From positions 62,001-126,000 of the forward strand of contig NZ_CP010776.1 in the NCBI RefSeq assembly GCF_001577755.1: a stretch of DNA of 64,000 bases, given 5' to 3'. The translations under genes and the position numbers were made by a program. Positions 26,428 through 34,059 of the stretch are shown here, one piece after another. A model generated the notes under the pieces. That model ran no database searches, was not told where the DNA came from, and worked only from the letters and a program-made list of their open reading frames with translations. Source of the stretch: Rufibacter sp. DG15C. GTDB taxonomy: Bacteria > Bacteroidota > Bacteroidia > Cytophagales > Hymenobacteraceae. Positions within the stretch are counted from its first letter, which is position 1; each line of letters begins with the position of its first letter.

Positions 26428-27027
26428 ATGAAGATGAGAAGATATTTAATGCTATTGATTCTACTTATATTCTGTTCTTGTGAAAGGCAAGTCAAAAACC
26501 CGGTCAAAAAGAGAAGAGAGGCTAAAGTGATAACTGGCACTGGAATTGAAAGATTGGATAATAGATATGGTCTCGAAGAATTTGAATTTGAAACATCACC
26601 TGATGAATATGACAATATAGAGTTAGATGAGGATGCGTCTTCCTATTATTGGAAAACATATAAAAAAATGGGTGGACCTAATTTAGGTTTTTTAACAAGT
26701 GATTCAATATCTTATAACTTTTACGAAGACAAGCTTTATTCAATTGATATTTATGGTCATGCTTATGATGAATATAAGTTTTATAATTCTTTATCTGAAG
26801 TTTATGGTCCCGCTACTTCTAGAGACTTTTCTCAGAATTTAATTTGGGAAGGACAAAGAGTAAGAATGCTTGTTAAAGAAATTAAGCACAATGATGGAAT
26901 TGGTATTTCAAATGATAATAGTGATTATAAAATTGAAATAACAAGTTTAATAATGGATAGACTTTTTGAAAAACAAAAAGAAGAAGCAGAGAAAAGCACA
27001 ACCGAAGGAATGAAAGACATCTTATGA
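26428..27027 (+). CDS. Cassette-borne lipoprotein, unknown function
   Basis: The frame opens at a TTG inside the cassette junction (26410), but the ATG at 26428 gives a proper lipoprotein signal (MKMRRYLMLLILLIFCSC), so it is taken as the start. The 199-residue product is acidic after the lipid-anchored cysteine and contains repeated Tyr/Asp-rich stretches; the pattern YEDKLYSIDIYGHAYDEYKF looks like an antiparallel-sheet domain. No family recognised. The gene is markedly richer in AT-ending codons than the helicase before it. It is followed 13 bp later by the HEPN-like gene within the same cassette. Confidence 0.72.
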   Translation: MKMRRYLMLLILLIFCSCERQVKNPVKKRREAKVITGTGIERLDNRYGLEEFEFETSPDEYDNIELDEDASSYYWKTYKKMGGPNLGFLTSDSISYNFYEDKLYSIDIYGHAYDEYKFYNSLSEVYGPATSRDFSQNLIWEGQRVRMLVKEIKHNDGIGISNDNSDYKIEITSLIMDRLFEKQKEEAEKSTTEGMKDIL

Positions 27028-27040
27028 TTTAAATACAATA

Positions 27041-27601
27041 ATGCATCTAGGAAAACTTGAACCAGAAAAAGTAAAACAAAACATAATTTTATCTTCACTA
27101 TACATAACAGCTTATGATTTATTAGAAGTGGAAATAAAAGAAAACACTAAAACATTTTCAACTTTCCATCTTAAATATTCAAATGAGCCTGATTGGAAGG
27201 AAAAGGCTAAACAAGAATACAAACGAGAAGTCACAAATAAATATCCATTTAAAGATAAACTTAATAAAGTTTACAAAGACGATTATAGGGCTTGTTCACT
27301 TTGGCTTAAAGACATAGGTGCCATCAATTTAAAGGAGGTTAAAACCTTACTAAAAATTAGAACCCATAGGAATGATGTTGTTCATAATCTTCCATCCTTT
27401 ATAGGAGACAATGATAAGCATTTAAATATATCCTTATTCAATGAACTACAAGAGATTTATAAAAAAATTAGAATATTCTGGATTAGAACTAATAGCTTAG
27501 ATTTGAATCCTGAGTTTGACAATGTTGTAATAAAGGACAAAGACATTGAAGCAACATTATTTTGGGATTATATAAAACATTGTATCGAAGTGAAAATATA
27601 A
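27041..27601 (+). CDS. HEPN-like protein in cassette 1
   Basis: A 186-residue, mostly helical, lysine-rich protein. Near residue 105 it has RTHRNDVVHN, which contains the R-x4-H (RNDVVH) signature of HEPN RNase domains; the surrounding LLKIRTHRND helix fits the fourth helix of that fold. HEPN proteins often act as ribonuclease toxins or in abortive phage infection. The family call rests on this motif and the helical context only. Its stop codon lies nine bases before the attC-like site of the same cassette, the normal layout of cassette genes. Confidence 0.65.
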   Translation: MHLGKLEPEKVKQNIILSSLYITAYDLLEVEIKENTKTFSTFHLKYSNEPDWKEKAKQEYKREVTNKYPFKDKLNKVYKDDYRACSLWLKDIGAINLKEVKTLLKIRTHRNDVVHNLPSFIGDNDKHLNISLFNELQEIYKKIRIFWIRTNSLDLNPEFDNVVIKDKDIEATLFWDYIKHCIEVKI

Positions 27602-27609
27602 AAAACATA

Positions 27610-27678
27610 GCCCAACCACGTATATACTCCATACTTCGGCTGACGGCCTCACACGTGACATATACAAGTTCGTTGGCG
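27610..27678. repeat. attC-like site 1
   Basis: A 69-bp imperfect palindrome beginning GCCCAAC and ending GTTGGCG, with inner pairing GTATAT / ATATAC and a central CGGCTGACGGCCTC. The first box complements GTTGGGC at 26409, not its own last box, as expected for a cassette junction. Confidence 0.7.
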
Positions 27679-27690
27679 GTAATTTAAAAG

Positions 27691-28491
27691 ATGGATACAG
27701 CACAGAAATGTTATATGTGTGAAAGGCAAGCGACCTCAAGGGAGCATGTTCCGCCATTATGCCTTTTTCCTGAAATGAAAGATACTAAAGGTATAAATTT
27801 CAGAAAAGACCTAATAACTGTACCTTCCTGCGACTTACATAATTCAAAAAAGTCCGATGATGACGAGTTTCTAATGTTGTCTTTTTCAGGACTAATAAAA
27901 AATAATCCTGTAGGAAGCTTTCACCAACTCACGAAAGCTAATAGAGCGCTTAGAAGGAAAAATAAGGACTTCTTAGAAAAAGAAATTCTGAGAAATCACA
28001 AATACGGGAAAATTCAAACAACAGATGGCAAGTTTAGAATTATTTCATTAGGCAATCCCAACGTTAAGAGATTGTCAAGTTGTTTAAAACATATTGCATA
28101 TGGTCTATTCTATCATGAATTCAAAGAAAGGTTTGATGGTGAGATAAGAATGATTCTAGAATTTATAGAGTACTCTGATGACTATTTCCAAACTTTGAAA
28201 AAATTCCTTAAACGAAAGTGTGAATTGGAAAATGAGTTGAATTTAGATTTAAAGGGAAGTAACCCAGAGGTTTTCTATTATCAATTTCATAAACCCGATG
28301 AGTTTGGGCTAATTGGTTTAAAAATGGTCTTCTATGGTACTGCCGAAGCTTATTTTTCTTTTATGGGGAAAGATTCAAAAGAACCTTTCAACTTAGGGTT
28401 GAAATTAATGGCAGATGGTTTTAATACTGTCATTGAACTTGGTGAAGATAAGTTTGAATTTAATAAAAAAACTCCCGCCAACAACGTGTAA
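27691..28491 (+). CDS. HNH-like zinc-binding protein in cassette 2
   Basis: A 266-residue protein whose first 65 residues form a treble-clef-like HNH module: CYMC, then REHVPPLCLFP (His of the HNH) and VPSCDLHNSKK with the final Cys-x2-His-Asn. This combination is common in HNH nucleases and HNH-fold proteins of defence and mobile loci. The remaining 200 residues are of unknown fold. It begins 13 bp after the attC core GTTGGCG, and its stop lies inside the next attC-like site, both typical for integron cassettes. Confidence 0.72.
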   Translation: MDTAQKCYMCERQATSREHVPPLCLFPEMKDTKGINFRKDLITVPSCDLHNSKKSDDDEFLMLSFSGLIKNNPVGSFHQLTKANRALRRKNKDFLEKEILRNHKYGKIQTTDGKFRIISLGNPNVKRLSSCLKHIAYGLFYHEFKERFDGEIRMILEFIEYSDDYFQTLKKFLKRKCELENELNLDLKGSNPEVFYYQFHKPDEFGLIGLKMVFYGTAEAYFSFMGKDSKEPFNLGLKLMADGFNTVIELGEDKFEFNKKTPANNV

Positions 28492-28542
28492 ACGGCACCT
28501 CCTGCTGACAGTCTCGCCGTCGTTTAAACAAGTACGTAATCA
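28476..28542. repeat. attC-like site 2 (array end)
   Basis: Begins CGCCAAC (complement of GTTGGCG at 27672) and has inner arms GTAAACGGC / GCCGTCGTTTAAAC, sharing CTGAC-G-CTC and ACAAGT-CGT with site 1. Its last box reads GTAATCA rather than GTTRRRY, consistent with junction to chromosomal DNA after G28536. It includes the stop codon of the HNH-like gene. Confidence 0.65.
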
Positions 28543-28623
28543 CCCAAATCATTTAAAGCATATCCTATTCCCTCCTCACTACCACCTCTAACTTTAACCA
28601 AAACCACCTGCCCAAACCCCACC

Positions 28624-28667
28624 TTCCGTTTTCGGGCTGTTTTCCAGAAAACACCCCGAAAACGGAA
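28624..28667. repeat. Dispersed palindrome with compensatory changes
   Basis: TTCCGTTTTCGGGCTGTTTTC and GAAAACACCCCGAAAACGGAA; core T-to-C changes are matched on the other arm. It marks the return to native chromosome after the cassettes. Confidence 0.9.
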
Positions 28668-28748
28668 AACTTTCTACCCATTTTCCCGCCTTGATTTAAA
28701 CCTCTCTCCCACCCTGGTTGTTTCCCTTACAAGAAGATAAACAACCAA

Positions 28749-29423
28749 ATGGAAAATATAGAAAATACCAACATCCCATTAAAAGACACTAGAACCAGAA
28801 TTCTGGAGGCCTTTGTGCACCATGTACTTGAGACAGGCCAGGAGCCAGTGTCGGTTTATAAGTTCGCGCAGAGCTTGGGCATGAGTGAGCAGGAGTTCTA
28901 CACGTTTTACACCTCGTTTCAGGGGGTGAAAGGTGGTGTGTGGGAGTCCATCTTTGAGCAGACTTTGGCAGACATGTACGCGCAACCAGCGTACGCCCAC
29001 TACTCACCCAAAGAGAAGCTCCTCTCCTTCTATTTCACCTGGATTGAGGAACTCAAGAAGAACCGAAGCTATCTGCTGACGCTCTATGAGAAACAACCCG
29101 ATTTTAAGAAGGTCACGCCGCAGGAGGTGCAAAGCTTTAAGCGCCACTTTACGGCCTTCGCCAAAACACTGGTGCAAGAAGGCAAGGAAATCGAGCAGAT
29201 TGTAGACCGCAAGTACGTGTCAGACAAATACCCTGATGCCCTGTGGCTGGAAACCCTGTTCATCTTCCAGTTCTGGCTCAAAGACACCTCGCCGGGCTTT
29301 GAACGCACTGATGCCGCCATTGAGAAATCTGTGAGCTTATTCTTTGACGTGGTAGGCAGAAACGCCGTCGACTCCTTCTTTGACTTCGCCAAATTTCTGT
29401 ACCAGTCTAAAAAATCCTCATGA
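28749..29423 (+). CDS. TetR/AcrR-family regulator
   Basis: A 224-residue helical protein. The N-terminal DNA-binding domain runs from TRTRILEAFVHHVLETG to SVYKFAQSLGMSEQEFYTFYTSFQGVKGGVWE, the TetR helix-turn-helix pattern including the FYxxF segment. The rest is an all-helical ligand or effector domain. Its stop overlaps the start of the UbiB-family gene by four bases (ATGA), so they are translationally coupled; this pairing of a TetR protein and an ABC1 kinase recurs in Bacteroidota. The ligand is unknown. Confidence 0.85.
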   Translation: MENIENTNIPLKDTRTRILEAFVHHVLETGQEPVSVYKFAQSLGMSEQEFYTFYTSFQGVKGGVWESIFEQTLADMYAQPAYAHYSPKEKLLSFYFTWIEELKKNRSYLLTLYEKQPDFKKVTPQEVQSFKRHFTAFAKTLVQEGKEIEQIVDRKYVSDKYPDALWLETLFIFQFWLKDTSPGFERTDAAIEKSVSLFFDVVGRNAVDSFFDFAKFLYQSKKSS

Positions 29424-30739
29424 GCCAGTCCCCCGAAGAGCAAGACCACATTCCCACCTCCAAGGTACAGCGGGCCACCAAGTTTCTGGGGGCCGGGGCC
29501 AAGGTAGGCGGCAATTACATTAAGCACTACGCCAAGAAGATAGTGAACCCCTCGCTTAGCAAAGAGGAACTGCATGAGGACAATGCCCAGGATATCTACA
29601 CCTCGTTGAGCCAGCTGAAAGGCAGCGCCCTCAAGGTGGCCCAGATGATGTCCATGGACAAGACCATGTTGCCCGGTGCCTACCAAGACAAGTTCACCAT
29701 GGCCCAGTACAGCGCGCCGCCGCTGTCGTACCCGTTGGTGGTGCGCACGTTCCAGAAAGCGTTCGGGCGCACACCCGAGGCCATGTTTGACACCTTTTCC
29801 ACTTCGGCAGTCAATGCGGCCTCTATTGGGCAAGTGCACAAGGCCACCAAGAACGGGAAGACCTTTGCCGTGAAGGTGCAGTACCCGGGCGTGGCCGAAA
29901 GCGTGAGCTCAGACCTGAAAATGGTGCGCCCCTTTGCCTACCGCCTCCTCAACATGAACGAGAAGGAGATGGACCATTACATGGACGAGGTAGAGGAGAA
30001 ACTACTGGAGGAGACGGATTACGAGCTGGAGGTGCAACGCTCTATAGAAATAGCCACGGCCTGCCGTCATCTGCCCCATCTTCATTTCCCCAACTACTAT
30101 CCAGAGCTAAGCACTTCGCGCATCATCACCATGGACTGGCTGGAGGGCGCGCACCTGAAAGAATGGCTTCAGACCAACCCAACCCAGGAAGAGCGGAATC
30201 AGATTGGGCAGGCCCTCTGGGACTTTTACCATCACCAGGTGCATAACCTCAAACAGGTGCACGCAGACCCTCATCCTGGCAACTTCATCATTCTACCGGG
30301 CGTGACACTGGGCATCATTGACTTTGGCTGCGTGAAGGTGATACCAGAGGATTTTTACCGCGGATACTTCTCCCTCATCAAAAAGGAGTCTTTGTTGCAG
30401 GAGGCCGAGCTGAACCAAATCTTCTATGACCTGGATTTCATCAGTGACCGCGATTCCTCCGCTGAGCAAGCGTACTTTAAGGGCGTTTTCAAGGAGATAA
30501 TTGCCTTGCTGGGGCGTCCGTTTCACAGCCAGACCTTTGACTTCGCCCAGAACGACTACTTCCAGCAGATTTATACCCTGGGTGACCGCATCTCCAAAGA
30601 CAAGATGTTTAGGCAGTCAAGGCAGGCGCGCGGCTCCCGTCATGGGTTGTTTATTAATAGGACCTATTTTGGTTTGTATAGCCTCTTGAACCAACTGGGT
30701 GCCCACATCACCACCACCAAACCAGACTGGCTGAAATAA
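29420..30739 (+). CDS. ABC1/UbiB-family atypical kinase
   Basis: A 439-residue protein of the ABC1/ADCK/UbiB family. It has the KxGQ-like segment LKGSALKVAQMMSMD (about 57-71), a nucleotide-loop region INAASIGQVHKA, the catalytic-type lysine in AVKVQYPG, HADPHPGNFII and the metal-binding DFG in IIDFGCVK. Members support quinone synthesis or lipid homeostasis as atypical kinases or ATPases. The start overlaps the TetR stop by four bases, so the regulator likely controls this gene. Its own substrate is not determinable. Confidence 0.9.
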   Translation: MSQSPEEQDHIPTSKVQRATKFLGAGAKVGGNYIKHYAKKIVNPSLSKEELHEDNAQDIYTSLSQLKGSALKVAQMMSMDKTMLPGAYQDKFTMAQYSAPPLSYPLVVRTFQKAFGRTPEAMFDTFSTSAVNAASIGQVHKATKNGKTFAVKVQYPGVAESVSSDLKMVRPFAYRLLNMNEKEMDHYMDEVEEKLLEETDYELEVQRSIEIATACRHLPHLHFPNYYPELSTSRIITMDWLEGAHLKEWLQTNPTQEERNQIGQALWDFYHHQVHNLKQVHADPHPGNFIILPGVTLGIIDFGCVKVIPEDFYRGYFSLIKKESLLQEAELNQIFYDLDFISDRDSSAEQAYFKGVFKEIIALLGRPFHSQTFDFAQNDYFQQIYTLGDRISKDKMFRQSRQARGSRHGLFINRTYFGLYSLLNQLGAHITTTKPDWLK

Positions 30740-30764
30740 ATTAAAGCCCCTCTCTGGAATTTCT

Positions 30765-30813
30765 GCCACCAGCCTTGGGATGTACCATTTTTGTACAACC
30801 TAGAGCTGGTGGC
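30765..30813. terminator. Hairpin terminator after ubiB-like gene
   Basis: GCCACCAGC and GCTGGTGGC enclose a nested GTAC / GTAC stem and are followed by TTTTT. It begins 26 bp after the UbiB-family stop. Confidence 0.8.
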
Positions 30814-30897
30814 TTTTTGTTTTCCGCTTGTGTGCACTATACATCTCATCCTCAAAAACCAGGAAATAGCAGATTATGATGGCCTGAGGCCAAATTT

Positions 30898-30936
30898 CAT
30901 TTTTGGCCTAATATCCAGAAAACAGGCCAAAAACAG
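30898..30936. repeat. Dispersed palindrome
   Basis: CATTTTTGGCCTAATATCCAG and AAAACAGGCCAAAAACAG between two plus-strand genes, upstream of the PAS kinase. Confidence 0.85.
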
Positions 30937-31068
30937 ACCTGACCGAAACCCTTACCGCCAGGTAGGGTATAAAAAGACAACCATTGGAGGCGCATCCGTA
31001 TAAACACCATTTGTTTGTCTAACACCACAACAGTTGCCTGAGAGTTTTGCTCATTTTACCCTTATTCC

Positions 31069-32217
31069 ATGTCGCCTAATTTAAATCCACAGGATATTTA
31101 TTCGCAGTTCATCAATCAGGTAACGGACTACGCCATTTTTGCGACGGACAATGACGGCGTTATCACCTTTTGGAATGAGGGTGCGCATAGGCTCAAAGGC
31201 TACACAGAAGATGAGATAATCGGCCAGTTCTTCGGGGTGTTGTTCACCGAAGAAGACAGGGAAAGAGGGCTTCCGGAAGAAGAACTGCGCGTGGCCCGCG
31301 AGAAAGGCGTCTATGAGGGCGAAGGCCCCCGGAGACGCAAGGACGGTTCCCTGTTTCATGCCAAGGTGAGTTTAACCGCCATTTACGGCCCTGACGGCAA
31401 GCAACTGGGCTTTACCAAAGTCACTGGCGACATCACCAAGAAGAAAGAGCTAGAAGAAGAAATCAAACGCCGTAATGAAGACTTGATCCAGCAGAAGGCC
31501 GAGCTGGAGAAGACCAACATTGACCTGGACAACTTCATCTACACGGCCTCGCATGACTTAAAGGCGCCCATTGCCAACATTGAGGGCCTCATAGAAATGC
31601 TGAAGCAGGATTTGACCAACAAAAAGCTTCTGGACGAGTCTTCCACTACCCTTCTCCAGCACGTGAGCATCTCTGTGGAGCGGTTCAAGAAGACCATCAT
31701 GGACCTAACAGAGGTGAGCAAAATCCAGAAGGACTTCAAAGAAAGCCAGAAAAAGGAAAGCATCAACGTTGAGGGCATCTATGAAGAAGTAATGGCCGAC
31801 AGCGGGTTCATGTTCTATGAAAGTCCCTGCCAGGTCACCACAGATTTTAAGGTGAAGGAGATTCTCTTCTCTAGAAAGAACTTCAGGAGCATTCTCTACA
31901 ACCTGCTTAGCAACTCTTTTAAGTACCAGTCGCCTAGCCGGCCATGCAAGATTTTGGTCACCACCTATGAAGAAGGCGAGTATGTCTTGATGTGCGTGAA
32001 AGACAACGGCCTGGGGCTCAGCGATAAAAACCTATCGCACTTGTACACCATGTTCAAACGTTTTCATGACCACGTAGAGGGCACCGGCATTGGACTGTAC
32101 ATTGTTAAGCGCATTGTGGAGAATGAAGGCGGCAGAATTGAGGTGATCACCAAAGAAAACGACGGCACCGAGTTTAAAATCTACTTCAAGAAGGAAGAGG
32201 TGACTGTTCCTGCCTAA
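31069..32217 (+). CDS. PAS-domain sensor histidine kinase
   Basis: A 382-residue soluble kinase. A single PAS domain (about 8-122, with the typical DYAIFATDNDGVITFWNEGA and GYTEDEIIGQ segments) precedes a coiled linker (125-152), a dimerisation/phosphoacceptor helix with ASHDLKAPI (H162) and a HATPase domain ending in GTGIGLYIVKRIVE. It is a cytoplasmic sensor, perhaps of light, redox or a small ligand; no cofactor-binding residue was identified. It is transcribed alone, without a neighbouring response regulator. Confidence 0.9.
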   Translation: MSPNLNPQDIYSQFINQVTDYAIFATDNDGVITFWNEGAHRLKGYTEDEIIGQFFGVLFTEEDRERGLPEEELRVAREKGVYEGEGPRRRKDGSLFHAKVSLTAIYGPDGKQLGFTKVTGDITKKKELEEEIKRRNEDLIQQKAELEKTNIDLDNFIYTASHDLKAPIANIEGLIEMLKQDLTNKKLLDESSTTLLQHVSISVERFKKTIMDLTEVSKIQKDFKESQKKESINVEGIYEEVMADSGFMFYESPCQVTTDFKVKEILFSRKNFRSILYNLLSNSFKYQSPSRPCKILVTTYEEGEYVLMCVKDNGLGLSDKNLSHLYTMFKRFHDHVEGTGIGLYIVKRIVENEGGRIEVITKENDGTEFKIYFKKEEVTVPA

Positions 32218-32314
32218 CTTCTTGTAATCTTCCATCCTTTTACTGCGTTACCGTTGAGCTAAATTGCTTAGGTTAAACTGATTGCCGTATCATTTTAAGG
32301 TTTACCGCCTACTC

Positions 32315-32354
32315 TCAGTTTTGGTCAATTTTCAGGAAAACAAGCTAAAAACGG
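32315..32354. repeat. Dispersed palindrome, degenerate copy
   Basis: CAGTTTTGGTCAATTTTCAGG and AAAACAAGCTAAAAACGG. Its right end abuts the -33 box of the next gene's promoter candidate. Confidence 0.75.
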
Positions 32355-32386
32355 TTTTGTCTGGTCTTTGATAAATTGTATCTTGT
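32355..32386 (+). promoter_or_regulatory. Promoter for the DUF6370-like gene
   Basis: TTTTG at 32355-32359, exactly 19 bases, then TATCTTGT at 32379-32386, fits the Bacteroidota promoter TTTG-N19/21-TAnnTTTG with one mismatch. It lies about 87 bp before the start codon. Confidence 0.5.
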
Positions 32387-32472
32387 TGGGGTACATGAGC
32401 AGCGCGTGAACGCAGCCCCAGACTTGTGACTTTTCCCGTAGCCATCTCTTTTCACTCAATCCCAACCAACAC

Positions 32473-32823
32473 ATGAAACGACTTTTCCTATCTCTTGTGT
32501 GCAGCGTAGGCCTCCTTTCTGCCATGGCGCAAGGCACGGACCCGCAAACTGCTGGCCCAGATAAAAGCAAACCCGTGCAAACGGTAGAGGCTGCTTGTGG
32601 GCAGTGCATGTTCAGTCTAAAAGCCCCCGGTTGCGACCTGGCGGTTAGAATTGATGGCAAATCTTATTTTGTAGACGGCTCAGACATTGACCAGCACGGT
32701 GATGCCCACGCCACTGACGGATTCTGCAACGCCATCAGAAAAGCCGAAGTACAAGGCCAGGTAGTAGACAACCGGTTCAAGGCAACGTATTTTAAGCTGG
32801 CCGCAGCCCCAGACAAAAAATAG
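32473..32823 (+). CDS. Exported DUF6370-like protein
   Basis: A 116-residue protein with a signal peptide ending SAMAQG. The mature part has VEAACGQCMFSLKAPGCDLAVRIDGKSYFVDG with a CGQC pair and two more cysteines (GCDL, GFCN), then HGDAHATDGFCNAIRKAEVQG, the conserved core of the DUF6370 family. Periplasmic or secreted, possibly binding a metal or forming disulfides; function unknown. It is followed 80 bp later by a sulfurtransferase gene on the same strand. Confidence 0.8.
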   Translation: MKRLFLSLVCSVGLLSAMAQGTDPQTAGPDKSKPVQTVEAACGQCMFSLKAPGCDLAVRIDGKSYFVDGSDIDQHGDAHATDGFCNAIRKAEVQGQVVDNRFKATYFKLAAAPDKK

Positions 32824-32902
32824 GTTCTTCCCTGTTGCGCCTTTGCCTTGCGCTGTCAATCTGCGTTTAAGGGAATGTACCGTCCTAACTCACCCACCTA
32901 CT

Positions 32903-33763
32903 ATGAAACCGATCATCTCACCCCAAGACCTAGCCGTTCTGGTAAAAGAGCCTGCCCATCTGGTGCTGGTAGACGCGCGCTCAGGACCCACTGCCATTGA
33001 GAGTTACCAGAAGGAGCATTTAAAAGGTGCGCACTTCGTAGACCTGGAGAATGATCTGGCGCATAAAGGTGCCTCGGCGGCGCAAGGTGGTAGACATCCC
33101 ATGCCCTCGCCCAAGGCCTTCAGCGCCATCATGAACAGGCTGGGCATTACGCCCAACAGCCGGGTGGTGGTGTATGATGATAAAAACGGGGCCAACGCCG
33201 CCGCTCGTTTCTGGTGGATGGTCAAAGCCATGGGCCATGACAAGGTGCACGTGGTGGACGGCGGATTTGCTGCTGCCAAAGCCGCAAGCGTACCCGTGAC
33301 AGATGAAATTGAAAAAGTAGAGTGCACCCATTTTTACACCAACTCAGAATGGCAGCTACCTACCGCCAACATGGAGGAAGTAGCCCACGCCGCCCTGCAC
33401 CCAGATTACATGGTCATTGACGTGCGGGAGCCGGCCCGGTTCAGGGGCGAATTAGAGCCCATTGATGAAGTAGCCGGTCATATTCCGGGCGCGGTCAATT
33501 ATCCTTTCCAAGACAACCTGGACAGCCAGGGAAATTTCTTAAAAGAGGAAGAGCTCAAAGCCAAGTACACTAAAGACTTGCAAGGCAAACCCGCCGACCA
33601 CGTGATTGTGCACTGTGGCTCTGGCGTGACCGCCTGCCATACGCTGTTGGGCATGGCGCAGGCCGGGCTTGAGGTTCCCAAATTGTACGTTGGCTCTTGG
33701 AGCGAATGGTCCAGAAGCGGCAGACCCATTGCCGGACAGGGTGCCACCAAGCAACCCTCTTAA
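32903..33763 (+). CDS. Two-domain sulfurtransferase (rhodanese/SseA-like)
   Basis: A 286-residue protein with two rhodanese domains. The first (1-130) is structural; the second (about 155-280) has the catalytic Cys237 in HCGSGVTACHT, with the CGSGVT loop typical of 3-mercaptopyruvate sulfurtransferases, and the VREPARFRGELEPIDEVAGHIPGA segment that precedes it. It transfers sulfane sulfur to cyanide or thiols. The frame is open from 32843, but MKPIISPQDL at 32903 is the family start, and the earlier codons match intergenic sequence. Confidence 0.92.
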   Translation: MKPIISPQDLAVLVKEPAHLVLVDARSGPTAIESYQKEHLKGAHFVDLENDLAHKGASAAQGGRHPMPSPKAFSAIMNRLGITPNSRVVVYDDKNGANAAARFWWMVKAMGHDKVHVVDGGFAAAKAASVPVTDEIEKVECTHFYTNSEWQLPTANMEEVAHAALHPDYMVIDVREPARFRGELEPIDEVAGHIPGAVNYPFQDNLDSQGNFLKEEELKAKYTKDLQGKPADHVIVHCGSGVTACHTLLGMAQAGLEVPKLYVGSWSEWSRSGRPIAGQGATKQPS

Positions 33764-33789
33764 TTCTCAACTCAGCACACAATTCAACG

Positions 33790-33833
33790 AATCGTTTTTG
33801 GCCTGTTTCCTGGAAAGCACACCAAAAACGATT
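33790..33833. repeat. Dispersed palindrome
   Basis: AATCGTTTTTGGCCTGTTTCC and AAAGCACACCAAAAACGATT, followed by a run of T; placed 26 bp after the sulfurtransferase stop, where it could act as a terminator. Confidence 0.9.
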
Positions 33834-34059
33834 TTTTTTATTTAAGGCTGAGGTAAATGGAAGCCAACCAGTTTTCATTAAATGGTACGGCGCCCATAGC
33901 GACCTCCTTTCCTGCCTACATTTTAAACCTAAAGTACCTGCACTCATACCCAACGGTTGGTAATGTGAATAATTAAAAGTTCAAGGCAGATAGTATGCAG
34001 GATTACTTCTACATTCGCAGGAAATAATACCATATAAGCATTGATTCTGAAGTTACCTT

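Larger units (their letters stand above)
26409..28536 (+). mobile_element. Two integron-like gene cassettes (no integrase)
   Basis: An AT-rich 2.1-kb block lies between native genes. Cassette 1 starts at GTTGGGC (26409) and ends in an attC-like site beginning with its complement GCCCAAC (27610). Cassette 2 starts at GTTGGCG (27672) and ends in a site beginning with its complement CGCCAAC (28476). Matching of each cassette's start box with the first box of its own terminal site is the defining geometry of integron cassettes. All three genes point the same way and start soon after the cassette junction. No IntI gene is within the window. Confidence 0.7.

Noticed and set aside
26114-28748. An integron integrase next to the cassettes
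   Set aside because: No tyrosine-recombinase motif occurs in any reading frame here; the only one in the window is at 45.4 kb and lacks the expected context.
29084-29839. 251-residue minus-strand frame under the TetR and UbiB genes
   Set aside because: Antisense to two well supported coupled genes; low-complexity His/Gly-rich translation.
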